Source: Anthoceros angustus
Lineage: Eukaryota > Streptophyta > Anthocerotopsida > Anthocerotales > Anthocerotaceae
NCBI GenBank assembly: GCA_010909165.1
Contig: MU008173.1
Span: forward strand, 930,001 to 994,000
Length of the DNA: 64,000 nucleotides
Reading direction: 5' to 3'
Part shown: positions 20,969 to 32,170 of the stretch, one piece after another
Layout: every line of letters begins with the position of its first letter
How positions within the stretch are numbered: position 1 is the first letter of the stretch
Notes under the pieces: generated by a model
What the model was told of the DNA's origin: nothing
What the model saw: only the letters and a program-made list of their open reading frames with translations
Database searches by the model: none
Position numbers and translations under genes: made by a program

Positions 20969-22770
20969 ACGGCTCAATTTGGTTCGAGGGCTTATAGGTT
21001 GAGGTCCATGTGGACTAACCTTGCTCCCTTGGAACATTTGAAGTGTGCGAGGTCGTTCACCAAGCGACCTGATCATGTTGTCAAGGATGTGCTAGCATCG
21101 GGAAGGCATGCCCAGCAAGTGTTCAAGACTGATAAGCTACCGCACTTTCTTGTGAACACGCCTGGACATCCCATGGCGGCTTGGCCAACCTTTGTGTCCA
21201 AGTCCAAGTCTTACGCCTTCATGAACCATGGCCTTGACATTGTGGTGGACACACATAGTGAGGCCTTGGGAGAGCCAATAGCCATAGAGAGGGAGTTGAC
21301 CATGGGATTTGTTCTTGAGCCGAAGAAATCTTGTATAGGACTCCTTCCCTTAGGCAATAGGGTGCGGCTTTATGGATAAAGGCGCGCCTTCCCGGATAAA
21401 CCACCAGGCATGGTTCCATGCTCCAAGAACTTGCGGACCTCGCCATTCAGCAAATATCTTGGGCACGGTCGACCCTCACGTTCAAGTCTCTTCCTTCCAT
21501 TCATACCACGCCGTTTCCGGCCGGATCGCTTATTGGCAGTCCCGGACAGGGTCGTTTCGTTCGCCAATCCACTTTCTCCCGGATGAGAAGATCCGGCGGT
21601 GTCTCGAGGTCGAAGAGGCTGCGCTTGTCACGGAGGCACTACATGCGAAGCCGTGACTATTGATCAGTGACCGTGAAGAAGATCTTAAATGCAACGGTGA
21701 GCTACGATGCAAAAGGATGTGTGGGAATTTATTCGGAGGTGTGATGCGTGTCAGAGGGTTGGGCGGCCTATATTGTCGACACAATGGCCCCTCACCTATA
21801 TACTACCGCTTCTTGCCGTTCAAAATGGGGAATCGATTTCGTGGGACGATCAAGCCACCTACCCGGTGGACAAGGCGGTACATTACGGTGGCTCACGGAC
21901 TGTATGCGAAGATGGTGGAAGCGACCCACGATGTCCGGTCCGGAAAGTTGATGAGGCGTGGGCAAATTATCTTGCTCGCGTCATTGCTAAGGGGAGGATT
22001 GAAGAAGGAGTGCTTCCTCGCCTTCCGCTTCACGGCGGATCGCTCCCCGCCTTAGCCTATAGTTTGAAACACCCGCGCCGCTCATACTCCTCGCGCACGG
22101 TTCTAAAATCAAGCATGGTTGGTTTACATCTCAACCTCATTGTGGTGTGGGTGCGCATACTGGGGTTGTGCCGTGCTCGGCAAAATACGGCAATGACATC
22201 CCTGTATGGGCTGGTATATGGTGTTGTATTTAAAGTATACCATGATGAGAGAGGATCGTGATGGGCGAGGCATGGCATGCCACGCCAGATTTTACACGCG
22301 CGAAGCATTGATTGCTTCGGAGATTGAGACGCAGGCATTATTTATAGCTGGGAATGGATGGTACCCCAGCTGAGTATTGATCCATCCCACGTGTGGGAGT
22401 TCCAATAATCACTCCTTGGAGGGAGGACGCTTTTGTGGTTCTTTGAGCCTTGGTCTTCGCTTGTATGGTGACATGCTGTAACCACTACGATTTAATGACA
22501 AGGGAGATCTACATTGTAATAAGCAGCGAGAGAGAGATGGTACACAAGTAAGTGGAATTTTTGTAGGTCCACTTATTCAAGAAACAAACACGTTGCGGGC
22601 AATTTGCAACTATGCCGAGTATCAGCTTGACGTCGACTCGGTGATCATGAAAGGTCCCGAGAAGCGAAGAAAAGCTTTGGCGACCGTTCAATATTACCGG
22701 TGGCGGTGGCGGGATCCGTGATCCGACTACGCGCAAGCCGGCGCTATCGGCCACGAATTTGGCGCTCGTC
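20969..22770 (+). repeat. Tandem duplicate of methyltransferase C-terminus + integrase + PPR leader
   Basis: Repeats 19166-20968 in direct orientation (about 1.80 kb). It carries the recognition-domain-like frame (open 20858-21379, MWTNLAPLEHLKCARSF...), a second integrase fragment (21570-22056, with [10 protein letters not shown] again) and the same 3' part. It ends in PPR leader sequence (gatcatgaaaggtcc... aatttggcgctcg). The second copy has many small deletions relative to the first, so its integrase frame is shredded. The junction at about 20965-20980 joins PPR leader to element at the shared word aatttgg. Confidence 0.8.
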
Positions 22771-22802
22771 TTGGCAATCGATCGAGCTCATTCGCGGCCG
22801 CC

Positions 22803-25292
22803 ATGGCCGGCAGCGCGCGCCTATGCTCCACGATCGCCTTTCACTGCTGCTGCTCACCCTCTTCTTCTGCTGCAGTCTGGATCCGGCTATGTTCACCAGG
22901 ATGTCGAACCTGCTGCTGCCTCCCCCTTGCTCCGCCGGCCTATGGCTACCTTCAAACACGTAGGGTGCCCCCCCTATTGCTAGTCCCGTCGTGGACCCAA
23001 GAAATTGGTGTGTGTACAGGGATTGTACGAGGAGCCCCCGCTCGCCTCACTTCAAGAAGGGAATCCCCGGCAAACAGAGCCTCCAGCTGCAGCAGTGTAA
23101 GGAGCCCAGCACTTCCACTGCCGAGAGAATGTGTGGGTGGGGACGGGTTTTCCAACGATGGTCGTCGCCAGGAGGCGGCGAGCACTTGTGGCAACAATTT
23201 TTGGACCCTATCATGTGGTATGACAGACGAGATAAGAAGAGATCCGTTCACGACTTGGCGTAAGGGGTCCGGTGAGTGCTGTGGTTAAACAACATGTTTA
23301 AGCCAGCTTGGGTTGATAAGCTCGTTTCCTTGGATATGCAGATGGGTCATGGGGCCTCTCCTTCCGAGTGGAGCTCTCCGGATAGGCCTGAACCTGGCGT
23401 CGTAACGGTTGGAACCGTGAGCATGTTATGTCAGCAGGGGAAGCTTTCCGAGGCCGTTGAAGCCCTGGAATCTCTGGCGCAGACAGACTTTGCTATTTCT
23501 CGGTCCCTTTTTTACACTGTGTTAAAACTGTGTACAGCTAAGAAAAATGTGGTTGTGGGGCGACGAGTTCATGATCTCATTGCCAAACATGGGTACGAGT
23601 CGAGTGCATACTTGGGGAACCACATCTTACGTGTATGCTTGTTGTGGTAGTCTGCAGGAGGCCATGGATGTCTTCACCAGTGTGGCCAAACCGGATGTCT
23701 TCATGTGGTTTTCCATAATCTCTGCCCATGCTAAGCACGGAAAGCCTAAGGAGGCCATACAACTGTATCATGAGATGTGTCGGTCAGGAGCGAAGCCAGA
23801 TGGTCACGTCTTTGTAGCTGCCCTTCAGGCTTGTGCATTTGCCGCCGACTTGAAATCTGGGAGAAAATTGCACTGCGATGTGATGCAGAGTGGCATTCCT
23901 AGTAGCTTGTTTGTTGGCAACAGCCTGGTGGACATGTATGCAAAGTGCGGTGAATTGAAAGATGCACGTCAGGTTTTTGACAGCATGGCCACAAAGGATG
24001 TGGTTACTTGGAATGCTCTGATATCTGGTTATGCAAAATGTGGTGAACTGAAAGATGCACGCCAGGTTTTTGACAGCATGAACACAAAGAATGTGGTGAC
24101 ATGGACTGCCGTCATAGCTGGGTATGCCCAGCAAGGACTTGGACAAGAGGCGCTTCTTCTGTATGAACGAATGGAGCAGGAGGGCCTGGTTTTGGCAAAT
24201 CATGTTACTTTTGTTGGCCTTCTGAAGGCCTGTGCAAGCACTGGTGCTTTGCAAAAGGGCAGGCAGCTGCACTCACGGATTGTGGGAAGAGGACTGCTGG
24301 ATGACTTAGTGTTGGGCAACTGCCTGGTGGACATGTATGCAAAATGTGGTGACTTGGAAGGCTGCACGCGGGTTTTTGACATGAATACAAAGGATGTGGT
24401 GACATGGACCTACGATATCCGGGTATGGTACATGATGAAGGTCACAAGGCTCTAGCTTGTTTTGAGGAGATGTTAGTTGCCGGTATTCAGCCTGATGGTG
24501 CTACGTTTGCTTGCCTGTTAGTAGCATGCAGTCATGAGGGACTGGTCCAGGAGGGTCGCAAGCACTTTGATTCCATGGCTGAACAGCATGGAATAAAACC
24601 TACTGTCGAGCATTACAACTGCATGATTGATCTTCTTGGACGTTCAGGCCATTTAGATGAGGCAGAGGAGATGCTATTATCCTGTGAAGGCCTACGTGAT
24701 GTTGTGGGATTGACATCTTTGTTGAATGCCTGCAAAAGTCACGGGGATTTAGACAGGGCGATGCGGTGTTTTGAAAGCATTGTTAGGCTGGACCCCCAGG
24801 AGGCGCCCGCCTATGTACTCATGGCCAATGCCTATGCAGATGGTGTAGGTGGACGGATGTAGGCAGATTGAAACACGAGAAGGGTAGCGAGCCAACAAGA
24901 AAGCTGCGGTGGCGGCCGTTGAGGTGAATAAGGAGGTACATAGATTTACGGTGGGAGAAAGGAGAGGATATTGCGCTTAAGGTAGAGATCACGAATGCAC
25001 GTATGAAGCAGGAAGGAGGCCACGTACCTCACACAAAGTTGGTGTTGAAGCCATTGAGTGAGAAGGAAAAGGAAGATGTGCTTTGTGGGCATCTTGAGAA
25101 GCTAGCTCGCGTTTGGTCTCTTGAACACTCAGTGGGACACCTCGGTGGTAACGAAGAATCTACGCATGTGCGGATCGCCATAGTTCCACGGAGATCATGT
25201 CAAGGCTTGAACAGAGAGACATCGTTGTAAGGGATGGGTACCGTGTGCATCGATTTGCAGCTGGTTGTTGCAGTTGTAAGGGTCGACCGTGA
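22803..25292 (+). pseudogene. PPR-DYW copy, full length but multiply frameshifted
   Basis: The layout matches the intact gene: targeting start MAGSARLCSTIAFHC at 22803 (frame soon lost), leader coding region, and PPR array open mainly in 23547-24455 with two 93-bp AKCGEL S-units (23940 and 24033 starts). The last PPR and E motifs are open at 24404-24862, with broken PG-box/DYW pieces from 24870 to the final CCSCKGRP and TGA at 25290-25292. At least six small indels interrupt it. Many of them turn CAG or CTG of the intact copy into CG (acacagag to acacgag; tgtgcagtgactgcc to tgtgcggatcgcc), so some breaks could be sequencing error. The truncated retroelement lies directly upstream, in its leader. 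Confidence 0.85.
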
Positions 25293-26160
25293 GAACGCGA
25301 TCTGGCTGGGTCACGGAGGTTGGTGAGCTCACCTGCCATGGACGGGCATGTCAGGGATCTGGTGTCCAGGCGTAGAATTTGGGTCGTATCAGGTGGAATC
25401 AGTGCTGCGCTTGTCAGGTTGAGCTCGTAACTGAGGTAGGGAGTTATGGGGTCATGACAGTGGGGGCCCCTGTTTCCTCCGGCTTTGAGCCCTACATAGC
25501 GCGGGGAACATCCCAGCTAGTTGTGCCACATGGTGCTGCAGGGCCGCAGCAGAGGTGTTCCCCCTTCTCCTCTCCACCCAGTGTTCCCTGACCAGTCCAC
25601 TCATCCCTCAGGTGTGCTTCCGCTTCTGCTTCCCCTCTAATTTCTGCTTAAAACTCACAGTTGCTTCCTATTAACCGCTGTCAAGATCCTGCCTTCCCCA
25701 CTGACCTGTATTCCTCAAGGAGGCCCGGATCCTCCCTCCGTTGCACCTGTATTATGGGCCCCTCTTCACCCGTTACCATCTCCGCTGGAGACCCAGGCTG
25801 TGGTTCCTCTCCTCATCTTTGTCACCCCCCCCTCCCAATCCTCACCTCACGTGTTCTCCTCACCCCTTGCCTCTCCTTTCACCCTTGGCACCTTACTGCA
25901 CGCGGCAACGCTCTCTAGATTGTTTTTAAAAAAAATTTAATGTTGTGTGCAGTCATTTGCCGGACTGGAGCTCAGATAATTGGAAGGCCCACTGTCTGGC
26001 GGAGCTCAGACGCAAGGCTCTCCACAACCAAGTTGTTCCATTTGAAGCACACATCTCTTAGGGTGGCGCTTAGGGTGGGGGATTAGCCGGCCACGGATTC
26101 TCCAACGAGATGAGCTCGCGGATTATGTAGGTACTCGTGGGGATTGTCAAGATTTTGCCT
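25293..26160. other. PPR 3' flank spacer
   Basis: 25300-25720 matches 4690-4990 and 32420-32560, so it is duplicated flank. 25720-26160 has pyrimidine-rich stretches and nothing I recognise as a gene. Confidence 0.5.
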
Positions 26161-26480
26161 GGTGTTCATGCATGCATAATGTTGCTACCCGGAAGATACC
26201 GGATGTTTAATTGCTTGGTCACAACAGTGTGGTAACAAGCACTCCCGGTCCCTTGTGTATATCTGGGTGTGCAGATTATGGGCTCGGACAAGAGGCACTG
26301 GTTCTGTATGGACAAAAAGAGCTGGAGGGCCTGATTGTAGCTGACAACATTACTTTGCAAGTGCTTGTGCCTTACAAATGGTCAGGCAGGTGCACTCACA
26401 TTGTGAACGGGGACACCAAAAAACATGCTTGTGGGCACTTGCCTGGTGGCCATGCAAAAGGACCACCGTCGAGCTCGCGG
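26161..26480 (+). pseudogene. PPR relic
   Basis: 26255-26460 reads CADYGLGQEALVLYGQ, then VADNITL and, after frame changes, a GRQLHS-like and CLWALAWW scrap. It is one worn P/L-type PPR segment, related to the 33110-33295 relic. Confidence 0.6.
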
Positions 26481-26589
26481 CCTTCTTCCTTCGTATGTCG
26501 GCTATACACAGGTTCAGACAATCTAGTTATCACCGGGCTTCTAATTCCTCACAAGAGGGCAAACTCTTGCCACCCCCGGGTACCGAGCA

Positions 26590-26860
26590 GCACCTTAGGA
26601 TAGAGCAACCCACCTCCCTACCGGGCAGCACCCCAGGATAGAGCAACCCACCTCCCTACCGGGCAGCACCCCAGGATAGAGCATCCCAGCACCCCAAGAT
26701 AGAGCATCCCAGCACCCCAAGATAGAGCATCCCAGCACCCCAAGATAGAGCATCCCAGCACCCCAAGATAGAGCATCCCACCTGCTTATCAGGCAGCACC
26801 TGAGGATAGAGCATCCTAGCACCCCAAGAAAGAGCATCCCACCTCCCTGGCTTCTCAGTC
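26590..26860. repeat. 23-bp tandem repeats
   Basis: Units agcaccccaagatagagcatccc, about ten copies with two variants containing cacctccctaccgggc. The open minus-strand frames (LGCWDALSWGAGM type) are repeat translations. Confidence 0.85.
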
Positions 26861-27354
26861 TCCGGACACTCCTCCTTCCTCCTATTTGTCCAATAGGGTG
26901 GGTCCGTATAGAAATGCACGGGGCTTGTGAAAAAATCCTAGGTAATTATAAATTTCTTGTTTTGACAAAGTCGTGGTATAGTCTTAAAACAAAATTGGGT
27001 CTGAGTTGAACTGAAACCATAGGCCATGAGCTGGGCCTATGGATTAATGTTTGTCTACGTACATTTGTGTTTGTGGCATGCCTGATTACCTGTCCGATGA
27101 TCCCGGTTTGTTCAGCCCACCTTGTTCCATTTTATTGTACATCCGCGACATCCACAATACCACAACAAGAACCATGTCCTATAGTAGACAGGGTCTCCAT
27201 ATTAATTCAAAACACCTTGGATGACAAAGTGGTATCTTTAAATTAAAAGCCTCTTAGGCTACTATTGTCTGTCCTTGTTTGTTGAGCTGTTGTCCAGATT
27301 GTCCACTTCTTTTCCATTCTAGTGCTACTCGCTTCCCTAGTAGCACCTCATTTC

Positions 27355-28565
27355 TCAGTTTGGCATAGCCACTCCGCGGGGTTATGAGTCCGTGGTGTTT
27401 GGAGTGAAGGCATACCTTGACACCCACCCGGAGTGGGTGGTCTTACAGGTGGATGTTGAGAATGTCTTCTATACCATCTCCATAGGCGTCATCTTCAAGG
27501 AGTTCGGGGACGTTCGTGGCATCTTGGGGAGCCTTATCCCTTTTGTACGGTGCTTCTACGGGAGGTCCTCTCACCTTTACTATGAGAACAAGAATGTGTC
27601 ATCGGGATTTGTTGTCTCTGTCCTGGAATAGACCACAGGTACCAGGCAAGACGACCCCCTGGGTGGTGCTCTCTTCGCCATCGCTCACCACAGGGCGCTA
27701 TCCAGGGCGGCCTCTTTTGTGCGTGCCTGTGTCTTCCCTTTGCTACCAGATGAATTTCACATCTTCGGGCTTGGGGACAAGGTGAAGGAGGCTTTCGAGC
27801 TCTTCTCTCACAAGGTTTCTTTGGTGGGCTTGAAGCTCAAGCTGTCCAAGTGCCAGGTCTTGTCTCCTTTGGGGAGCCTCCCTACTTTGCAGTTCCCTAA
27901 AGGGAAGATTGCTCCGGCTTGGGCCTTCGAATTGCCTTCAGCTCCCTGGACTTCATTGGGAGCTTCCTGGACTAGGCTCTTGTAGAAGACCTCTCCCACA
28001 TCGAGGTCCTCCCGGGCCCTCTCTGCCCCTGCTTTGGCCTTCTACTTCATCCTCCGCAACTCGCCCTTTCTGGAGGGTTTTGTATCAGGAGTGGAGGAGG
28101 GAACCTTCCCTCTCCAAATGTCAATGGTTTTAGGGGGTTGCAAGCATCTTTGCTCGAGAAGCAGCTTAGTTAAGTTTTCTACTCCGTCCTCCTTGGCCCC
28201 TCCATCCCCAGGTCCATAAAGGCTCGGCTTCGCTCCTGCTCTGAGAAGGGCACAGCCGCCTGGCTTTTAGCTCGTCCATGTATACGGGGTTTTCTCATCG
28301 CACCAACCACCTTTCTCTACTGCGATGCGATTCCATCTTGCCCTGCTCCAGCCAGTGGCTTCTTCCCTCCTTATTTGCGAGTGCAGCTCTCCCCTCAATG
28401 ACTATGGGATTCATCTTGCTCATTGTTCCCATGGGGTCATCGCATTGCCACCCATGACGCTATATGTGATGTCATGTTTGCCATAGCTCGCGAAAGCGGC
28501 TACTTGGCTTGGAGGGAGAGAGGGTACACTCTTCGTTCAGATCAGTCAATCAGGGCTAACTTGTA
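27355..28565 (+). mobile_element. Degenerate LINE (non-LTR retrotransposon) RT and C-terminal part
   Basis: Reads FGIATPRGYESVVFGVKA, VVLQVDVENVFYTIS (RT motif A), LIPFVRCFYG, then in the next frame GTRQDDPLGGALFAIAHH (motif B) and FPLLPDEFHIFGLGDKV, where the catalytic xADD motif has decayed to PDE. 28030-28560 continues with ARPCIRGFLIAPTTFL, LAHCSHG, HRIATHDAI and VMFAIARESGYLAWRER, the Cys/His-containing tail typical of this LINE type. Frameshifts and stops (for example 27629) make it dead. The 5' ORF1 and endonuclease are missing. Confidence 0.75.
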
Positions 28566-29509
28566 GTTCACCTGCATCCTGCTATATTTCTTAATTTCGA
28601 CAGCCATTGCCTCGGCAGCAGCCCATCCTAGACAGTTAATAATCACCTACGCAGAGATGATATCGTGTGTAGGGTCAATGACCACCATGTCCGCCACCAT
28701 ATCCTGGTCTTTGGGTTCAACAGACTCTTCACGATATGACTAGGGTGGGGGACATCTACATAACACAAGCAAACGGGCGGACATGGTGGCCATTGGTATT
28801 TGACAAAATTTAGGAATCGCTCACTTGGTACTGGAAGAAAATGTTAACAAACACCCACTAGGCTTTCATTTCATGTCTTGCCATGAAACAAGTTCCCGAA
28901 CAACGTAAGAAAATGCTTGCCGATACCAATACGAACATAGAGAAAAATTGATCCCATTTCCCATCCATTCGCCCTCGTGCCCATGACCTTCATTGCACCT
29001 GGGCCAACCCATGTGACCATACCAAATGAGATATTTGCAAATCTAATATTTGCTTCTTTCTCTCATTTTCTTGGTCCTTCTCTCGGCTTCCATTCTCAGG
29101 AGGGAGGTCCGGGTACAATGTGAAGGGCACGTCCACGAATGGAGAACACTCTGTTTCATAACAGCAGTGAGAGGCTTCGGGAGAACATTCTATTTCGTAG
29201 ATATTTGATCGTCAGTAGCGGAGAACGTACGCAGCAACTGGAATTTTTAGACGTATCATCATTTCATATATCGCTCACAACTGATGTACACTAACCAAAG
29301 TCTCGAAGATTTTTGGGGTTAAGTAGATCATCATGGATTGGCTTCAAACCTCCGGCTAAAAGCTTTGGCAACTATGTTCATGATGTTTGCCAGTGGCCCG
29401 TGACAGCAGCCGTGATCCACCTCGCACAGAAAGCCAGCGCTATGCGGCCCAGCGCCTACGAATTTGGCACTCGTCTTGGCAATAGGTTGTGCTCTTTCGC
29501 TGCTTGGCC
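28566..29509. other. Intergenic; PPR leader at its end
   Basis: 28566-29310 holds nothing I recognise. 29315-29505 is the conserved PPR 5' leader (shared with 7140-7286 and 22680-22800) and should contain the 5' UTR of the intact PPR gene. Confidence 0.5.
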
Positions 29510-32170
29510 ATGGCTTCGGCAGCGCGACGCCTGTGCTCCCTGCTACGCCTTTCACCAGCTGCGTGCTCATCCTCCGCCTCTGCTGCGCTCCGGATCCGGC
29601 TGTGTTCACCAGGATGTCGCTCCTGCAGCTGCCTCCCCCTTGCTCCGCCAGCCTACGGCTACATCCAAACACGTAGGTTGCCCTCACTTTTGCTAATTCC
29701 GTTGTGGACACAAGAATTTGGTCTGTGTACAGGGATTGAACTTGGAGCTTCCGCTAACCTCACTTTAGGGAGTGAACCCCTGGCAAACAGAGCCTCCAGG
29801 TGCAGCAGTGTAAGGAGCCAAGCTCGTCCACTTCCGAGAGAATGTGTGGGTGGGGACGGTTTTTCCATCGATCGTCGTCGCCAGGAGCAGGAGCAGGAGC
29901 AGGAGCACTTGTGGCAACAATATTTTCTGGACCCTAACGTGTGGTGGGACAACAGACGACATAAGGAGAGCTCCCGTTCGCCTGATTTCTGGCGTAAAGG
30001 GTCTGGTGAGGTGCTGTGGTTAAACAACGTGTTTAAGCCAGCTTGGGTTGATGAGCAGCTCGTTGCCTTGGATATGCAGATCGGTCATGGTGCCTCTCCT
30101 TCCGAGTCGAGCTCTCCCGATACGCTTGAATCTGGCTGGCGTGCAGGATCGGAAATGGGCGTCGTAACGGTTGGAACCGTGAGCATGTTATGTCAGCAGG
30201 GGAAGCTCTCTGAGGCCGTTGGAGCCCTGGAATATCTGGCGCAGGTGGACTCTGCTATTTCTCAGTCCCTGTTTTACACTGTGCTAAAACTGTGTACAGC
30301 TAAGAAGGATTTGGTTGTGGGGCGAAGAGTTCATGATCTCACTGTCAAACTTGGGTACAAGTCGAGTGCATACTTGGGGAACCATATCTTGCGCATGTAT
30401 GCATGTGCAGGGAGGCTGCAGGAGGCCATGGATGTCTTCACCAGGGTGGGCAAACCGAATGTGTTCATGTGGTTTTCCATAATCTCTGCACATGCTAAAC
30501 ACGGGAAACCTAATGAGGCCATACAACTGTACCATGAGATGCGTAGGACAGGAGTGAAGGCGAATGCTCACGTCTTTGTCGCTGTCCTTCAGGCTTGTGC
30601 ATTTTCCGCTGACTTGGAATCTGGCAGAAAAGTGCACTGCGATGTGGTGCAGTGTGGCACTCCTACTAACTTGTTTGTTGGCAACAGCCTGGTGCACATG
30701 TATGCAAAATGTGGCGAACTGAAAGACGCACACCAAGTTTTTGATAGCATGGCCACAAAAGATGTAGTTACATGGACGGTGCTGATTGCTGGATATGCAA
30801 AATGTGGTGAACTGGAAGCTGCACGCCAGGTTTTTGATAGCATGGTCACAAAGGATGTGGTGACATGGAATGCCCTGATATCTGGGTATGCAAAATGTGG
30901 TGAACTGAAAGCTGCACGCCAGGTTTTTGACAGCATGAGCACAAAGAATGTGGTGACATGGACTGCCCTGATAGCTGGGTATGCCCAGCACGGACTCGGG
31001 CAAGAGGCGCTTGTTCTGTATGGACAAATGGAGCAGGAGGGCCTGATGTTGGCTGACCACGTTACTTTGGCTTTCCTTCTGAAGGCCTGTGCCAGCGTTG
31101 GTGCCTTACAGATGGGCAGGCAGCTGCACTCACAGATTGTGGGAAGAGGACTGCTGGATGACGTAATGTTGGGCAACTGCCTGGTGGACATGTATGCAAA
31201 ATGTGGTGAACTGGAAGCTGCGCGCCAGGTTTTTGACAGCATGAACACAAAGGATGTAGTGACATGGTCCGCCCTGATATCTGGATATGGTACTTGTGAT
31301 GAAGGTCACAAGGCTCTAGCATGTTTTGAGGAGATGTTAGCTGCCGGTATTCAGCCTGATGGTGCTACTTTTGCTTGCCTGTTAGTAGCATGCAGTCATA
31401 AGGGACTGGTCCAGGAGGGTCGCAAGCACTTCGATTCCATGGCTGAACAGCATGGCATAAAACCTACTGTTGAGCATTACAATTGCATGATTGATCTTCT
31501 TGGACGTGCAGGCAATTTAGATGAGGCAGAGGAGATGCTTTTGTCTTGTGAGGGCCAAGGTGATACTGTGGGATTGACGTCTTTGTTGAATGCCTGCAAA
31601 AGTCACGGGGATCTAGAGAGGGCGATGCGGTGTTTTGAAAGCATTGTTAGGCTGGACCCCCAGGAGGCGCCCGCCTATGTGCTCATGGCCAATGCCTATG
31701 CAGATGCAGGTAGGTGGACGGATGTAGACAGGATTGAAACACAGAGAAGGGTAGCAGGAGCTAACAAGAAAGCTGCAGTGGCGACCATTGAGGTGAATAA
31801 GGAGGTACATAGATTTCTGGTGGGAGAAAGGAGAGAGGATATTGCGCTCAAGGTAGAGAGCACAAATGCACGTATGAGGCAGGAAGGGGGCCACGTACCT
31901 CACACAAAGTTGGTGTTGAAGCCACTGTGTGAGAAGGAAAAGGAAGATTTGCTTTGCGGGCATGCGGAAAAGCTAGCTCTGGCGTTTGGTCTCTTAAACA
32001 CACCGAGTGGGACACCTCTGGTGGTGACGAAGAATCTACGCATGTGCAGTGACTGCCATAGTTCCACGGAGATCATGTCAAGGCTTGAACGTAGAGACAT
32101 TGTTGTAAGGGATGGGTACCGTGTGCATCGATTTGCAGCTGGCTCTTGCAGTTGTAAGGGTCGACCGTGA
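29510..32170 (+). CDS. PPR-DYW:KP-type organelle RNA-editing factor (intact)
   Basis: An intronless 886-residue protein. The first ~60 residues (MASAARRLCSLLRLSPAAC, Arg/Ser/Ala-rich) look like a mitochondrial or plastid targeting peptide. A ~200-residue variable stretch follows, then a PLS-type PPR array from about 230 to 690. It includes three consecutive 31-residue S-type units (nt 30704-30796, 30797-30889, 30890-30982; AKCGEL..ARQVFDSM). E/E+ motifs and the PG-box equivalent KKAAVATIEV come next, then a DYW-type deaminase domain: H818-A-E820, C846-x2-C849-H850, H873 and CSC 880-882, ending KGRP instead of GDYW. PPR-DYW proteins bind organelle transcripts and edit one pyrimidine; the KP/GRP variant is linked to U-to-C conversion. 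I chose the ATG at 29510 because the only longer start in frame is GTG at 29489. It is the only uninterrupted copy among eight or more in the window. The RNA target is unknown. Confidence 0.92.
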   Translation: MASAARRLCSLLRLSPAACSSSASAALRIRLCSPGCRSCSCLPLAPPAYGYIQTRRLPSLLLIPLWTQEFGLCTGIELGASANLTLGSEPLANRASRCSSVRSQARPLPRECVGGDGFSIDRRRQEQEQEQEHLWQQYFLDPNVWWDNRRHKESSRSPDFWRKGSGEVLWLNNVFKPAWVDEQLVALDMQIGHGASPSESSSPDTLESGWRAGSEMGVVTVGTVSMLCQQGKLSEAVGALEYLAQVDSAISQSLFYTVLKLCTAKKDLVVGRRVHDLTVKLGYKSSAYLGNHILRMYACAGRLQEAMDVFTRVGKPNVFMWFSIISAHAKHGKPNEAIQLYHEMRRTGVKANAHVFVAVLQACAFSADLESGRKVHCDVVQCGTPTNLFVGNSLVHMYAKCGELKDAHQVFDSMATKDVVTWTVLIAGYAKCGELEAARQVFDSMVTKDVVTWNALISGYAKCGELKAARQVFDSMSTKNVVTWTALIAGYAQHGLGQEALVLYGQMEQEGLMLADHVTLAFLLKACASVGALQMGRQLHSQIVGRGLLDDVMLGNCLVDMYAKCGELEAARQVFDSMNTKDVVTWSALISGYGTCDEGHKALACFEEMLAAGIQPDGATFACLLVACSHKGLVQEGRKHFDSMAEQHGIKPTVEHYNCMIDLLGRAGNLDEAEEMLLSCEGQGDTVGLTSLLNACKSHGDLERAMRCFESIVRLDPQEAPAYVLMANAYADAGRWTDVDRIETQRRVAGANKKAAVATIEVNKEVHRFLVGERREDIALKVESTNARMRQEGGHVPHTKLVLKPLCEKEKEDLLCGHAEKLALAFGLLNTPSGTPLVVTKNLRMCSDCHSSTEIMSRLERRDIVVRDGYRVHRFAAGSCSCKGRP
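30704..30982 (+). repeat. Three 93-bp in-frame PPR S-unit repeats
   Basis: Three units with period exactly 93 bp, each encoding one 31-residue S-motif. The equivalent place has two units in the copy at 22803 (23940-24125) and one in the copy at 7287, so the count varies among paralogues. Confidence 0.9.

Larger units (their letters stand above)
13500..22770 (+). mobile_element. Degenerate Ty3/gypsy-like retroelement with DNA methyltransferase domain
   Basis: Order on the plus strand: gag with zinc knuckle (13566-14735), aspartic protease (15190-16008, duplicated), linker frame (16009-16430), cytosine-5 methyltransferase (16432-16461 plus 18770-19572), integrase (19657-20289), then a tandem copy of the methyltransferase C-terminus and integrase (20969-22260) with element/PPR-leader sequence to about 22770. 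I find no reverse transcriptase or RNase H, no full-length LTR pair and several frame breaks. It is a non-autonomous or decayed element. The integrase H2C2-then-GIDFVGP arrangement and the gag CxxC/HNEA knuckle support the Ty3/gypsy assignment. Confidence 0.75.
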
